A DNA stretch of 64,000 nt, from the NCBI GenBank assembly GCA_900100325.1, contig LT629697.1, positions 3,221,423 to 3,285,422 of the forward strand, read 5' to 3'. The position numbers and the translations under genes are program-made. Origin of the DNA: Frankineae bacterium MT45 (GTDB lineage: Bacteria > Actinomycetota > Actinomycetes > Mycobacteriales > Jatrophihabitantaceae). The stretch's first letter is position 1. The number at the start of each line of letters is the position of its first letter. A model generated the notes under the pieces. The model was not told the DNA's origin. It saw only the letters and a list, made by a program, of their open reading frames with translations, and did no database searches. Below, one piece after another: positions 62,968-64,000 of the stretch.

Positions 62968-63984
62968 CTATTTGCTGGGCAGCTCGTGGTGGCCGCCGAA
63001 CTGCTGGCGCATCGCGGAGAGCAACTGGTCGGCGAAGAGGGCCTCACCGCGGGAGCTGAACCGCTGGAAGAGCGAGGCGGCGAGTACCGGGGCCGGCACA
63101 CCCTCGTCGATTGCCGCATCGATCGTCCAGCGTCCCTCCCCAGAGTCCGAGACGCGACCGCCCAGACCCTCCAGGGTCGGGTTCTGCGCGAGCGCGGCGG
63201 CGGTCAGATCAAGCAGCCAGGAGGCGACCACACTCCCCCGTCGCCATACTTCGGCGACCTCGGCCGTGTCGATGTCGTACTGGTAGAACTCCGGAAACTC
63301 CAACGGGCTGGTCTCGGCCGAGGCCTCAGCCGAGACCTTGCCAACGTTCGCCTTGTGCAGGATGTTCAGCCCCTCGGCGTAGGCGGCCATCATGCCGTAC
63401 TCGATGCCGTTGTGCACCATCTTCACGAAGTGTCCGGCGCCGTTCGGACCGCAGTGCAGGTAACCCTGCTCGGCGGTGCTCCGCTCGCCACTGCGGCCGG
63501 GAGTCCGTTCCGCGTCCCCGGTGCCCGGCGCGATCGTCTTGAAGATCGGGTCGAGGTGGCTGATGACCTCCGCCTCGCCGCCGATCATCAGGCAGAAGCC
63601 CCGCTCAAGGCCGAAGACACCACCGCTGGTGCCGACGTCGACGTAGTGAATGCCCTTCTCTTTCAGGGCTTTGGCCCGCCTGATGTCGTCGTGGTAACGG
63701 CTGTTGCCGCCGTCGATGATGATGTCGCCCTCGCCGAGGAGCTCACCGAGCTCATCCACCGTCCTTCCGGTGATCCCGGCCGGGATCATCACCCAGACTG
63801 CCTTCGGGCCGGTCAACTTCGCCACGAAGTCGGCCATGCTGGAGGCGCCGACCGCCCCTTCGCCGACCATCGTCGTCACCGCATCCGGGCTCACGTCGAA
63901 GACGACGCACTCGTGGCCGTCACGCATGAGGCGGCGGACGATGTTGGCTCCCATTCGGCCTAGACCGACCATTCCTAGCTGCAT
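62968..63984 (-). CDS. gnd: 6-phosphogluconate dehydrogenase, short decarboxylating form
   Basis: This enzyme oxidises and decarboxylates 6-phosphogluconate to ribulose-5-phosphate. The 338 residues are the short type (300-340 aa, often NAD-dependent) rather than the 470-residue type. [20 protein letters not shown] gives the dinucleotide site at 3-22, [20 protein letters not shown] the substrate region near 88, [21 protein letters not shown], and the catalytic [20 protein letters not shown] at about 185-205. The start is preceded by AGGAG, and the gene is complete with its promoter beyond the window edge. It converges with glyA. Confidence 0.94.
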   Translation of the reverse strand: MQLGMVGLGRMGANIVRRLMRDGHECVVFDVSPDAVTTMVGEGAVGASSMADFVAKLTGPKAVWVMIPAGITGRTVDELGELLGEGDIIIDGGNSRYHDDIRRAKALKEKGIHYVDVGTSGGVFGLERGFCLMIGGEAEVISHLDPIFKTIAPGTGDAERTPGRSGERSTAEQGYLHCGPNGAGHFVKMVHNGIEYGMMAAYAEGLNILHKANVGKVSAEASAETSPLEFPEFYQYDIDTAEVAEVWRRGSVVASWLLDLTAAALAQNPTLEGLGGRVSDSGEGRWTIDAAIDEGVPAPVLAASLFQRFSSRGEALFADQLLSAMRQQFGGHHELPSK

Positions 63985-64000
63985 CTGGTTCTCCTGCTTT

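Overview
The window is a 64 kb chromosomal segment of a high-GC actinobacterium. Three blocks keep the gene order I recall from Mycobacterium: ssrA/smpB/ftsX/ftsE/prfB; O-methyltransferase/sigE/anti-sigma/htrA/tatB/mrp followed by MgtE-CBS/DUF1003; and fbiA/fbiB/manB/wbbL/rmlD/LCP/TIGR03089. F420 genes, a long-form SHMT, LCP cell-wall ligases and many GTG starts agree with this. Several genes look most like Frankia/Jatrophihabitans/Nakamurella-type actinobacteria, but I cannot fix the genus from sequence alone.

Layout. 1-2180: low-GC accessory edge, with a partial gene running off the left end (minus strand), one hypothetical gene and a decayed tyrosine integrase lying against the 3' end of tmRNA. 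This looks like the scar of an integrative element that used ssrA as attachment site. 2182-7486: tmRNA, a CYTH/CHAD protein, smpB, ftsX, ftsE and prfB. 7487-11422: mostly non-coding, with a nitroreductase, a secreted S1 protease of atypical base composition and a frameshifted cpaF/tadA relic. 11423-15504: a formamidase, FmdB zinc ribbon and NCS1 permease group, then yccF. 15555-25368: a flavin disulfide reductase, a small sugar cluster, a HemK-type methyltransferase, an acyl-CoA dehydrogenase and CoA-ester lyase resembling the ethylmalonyl-CoA set, a lipoprotein and an EamA exporter. 25433-36006: MgtE-CBS/DUF1003, marR-azlCD, mrp, tatB, htrA, and an ECF sigma/anti-sigma pair with a self-type promoter, then a PLP decarboxylase and an O-methyltransferase. 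36060-39252: an F420 operon in which the CofE ligase is fused to a NUDIX domain instead of the usual nitroreductase domain. 40216-61026: a cell-wall glycopolymer region (GDP-mannose and dTDP-rhamnose synthesis, seven or more glycosyltransferases, a flippase-like protein, two LCP ligases). 61219-63984: a ZTP riboswitch ahead of glyA, then a 6-phosphogluconate dehydrogenase.

How it works together. The 40-61 kb region should make nucleotide sugars (manB, rmlB, rmlD, a UXS-type enzyme), assemble lipid-linked glycans (wbbL and other transferases), and attach the product to peptidoglycan through the LCP proteins. The sigE block is an envelope-stress circuit: sigma factor, membrane anti-sigma factor and HtrA protease. 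The best regulatory finds are the ZTP riboswitch and the ECF promoter. The best anomalies are the CofE-NUDIX fusion, the integrase scar at ssrA and the Cys-rich NCS1 permease. I saw no CRISPR array, no intact insertion sequence and no tRNA gene.
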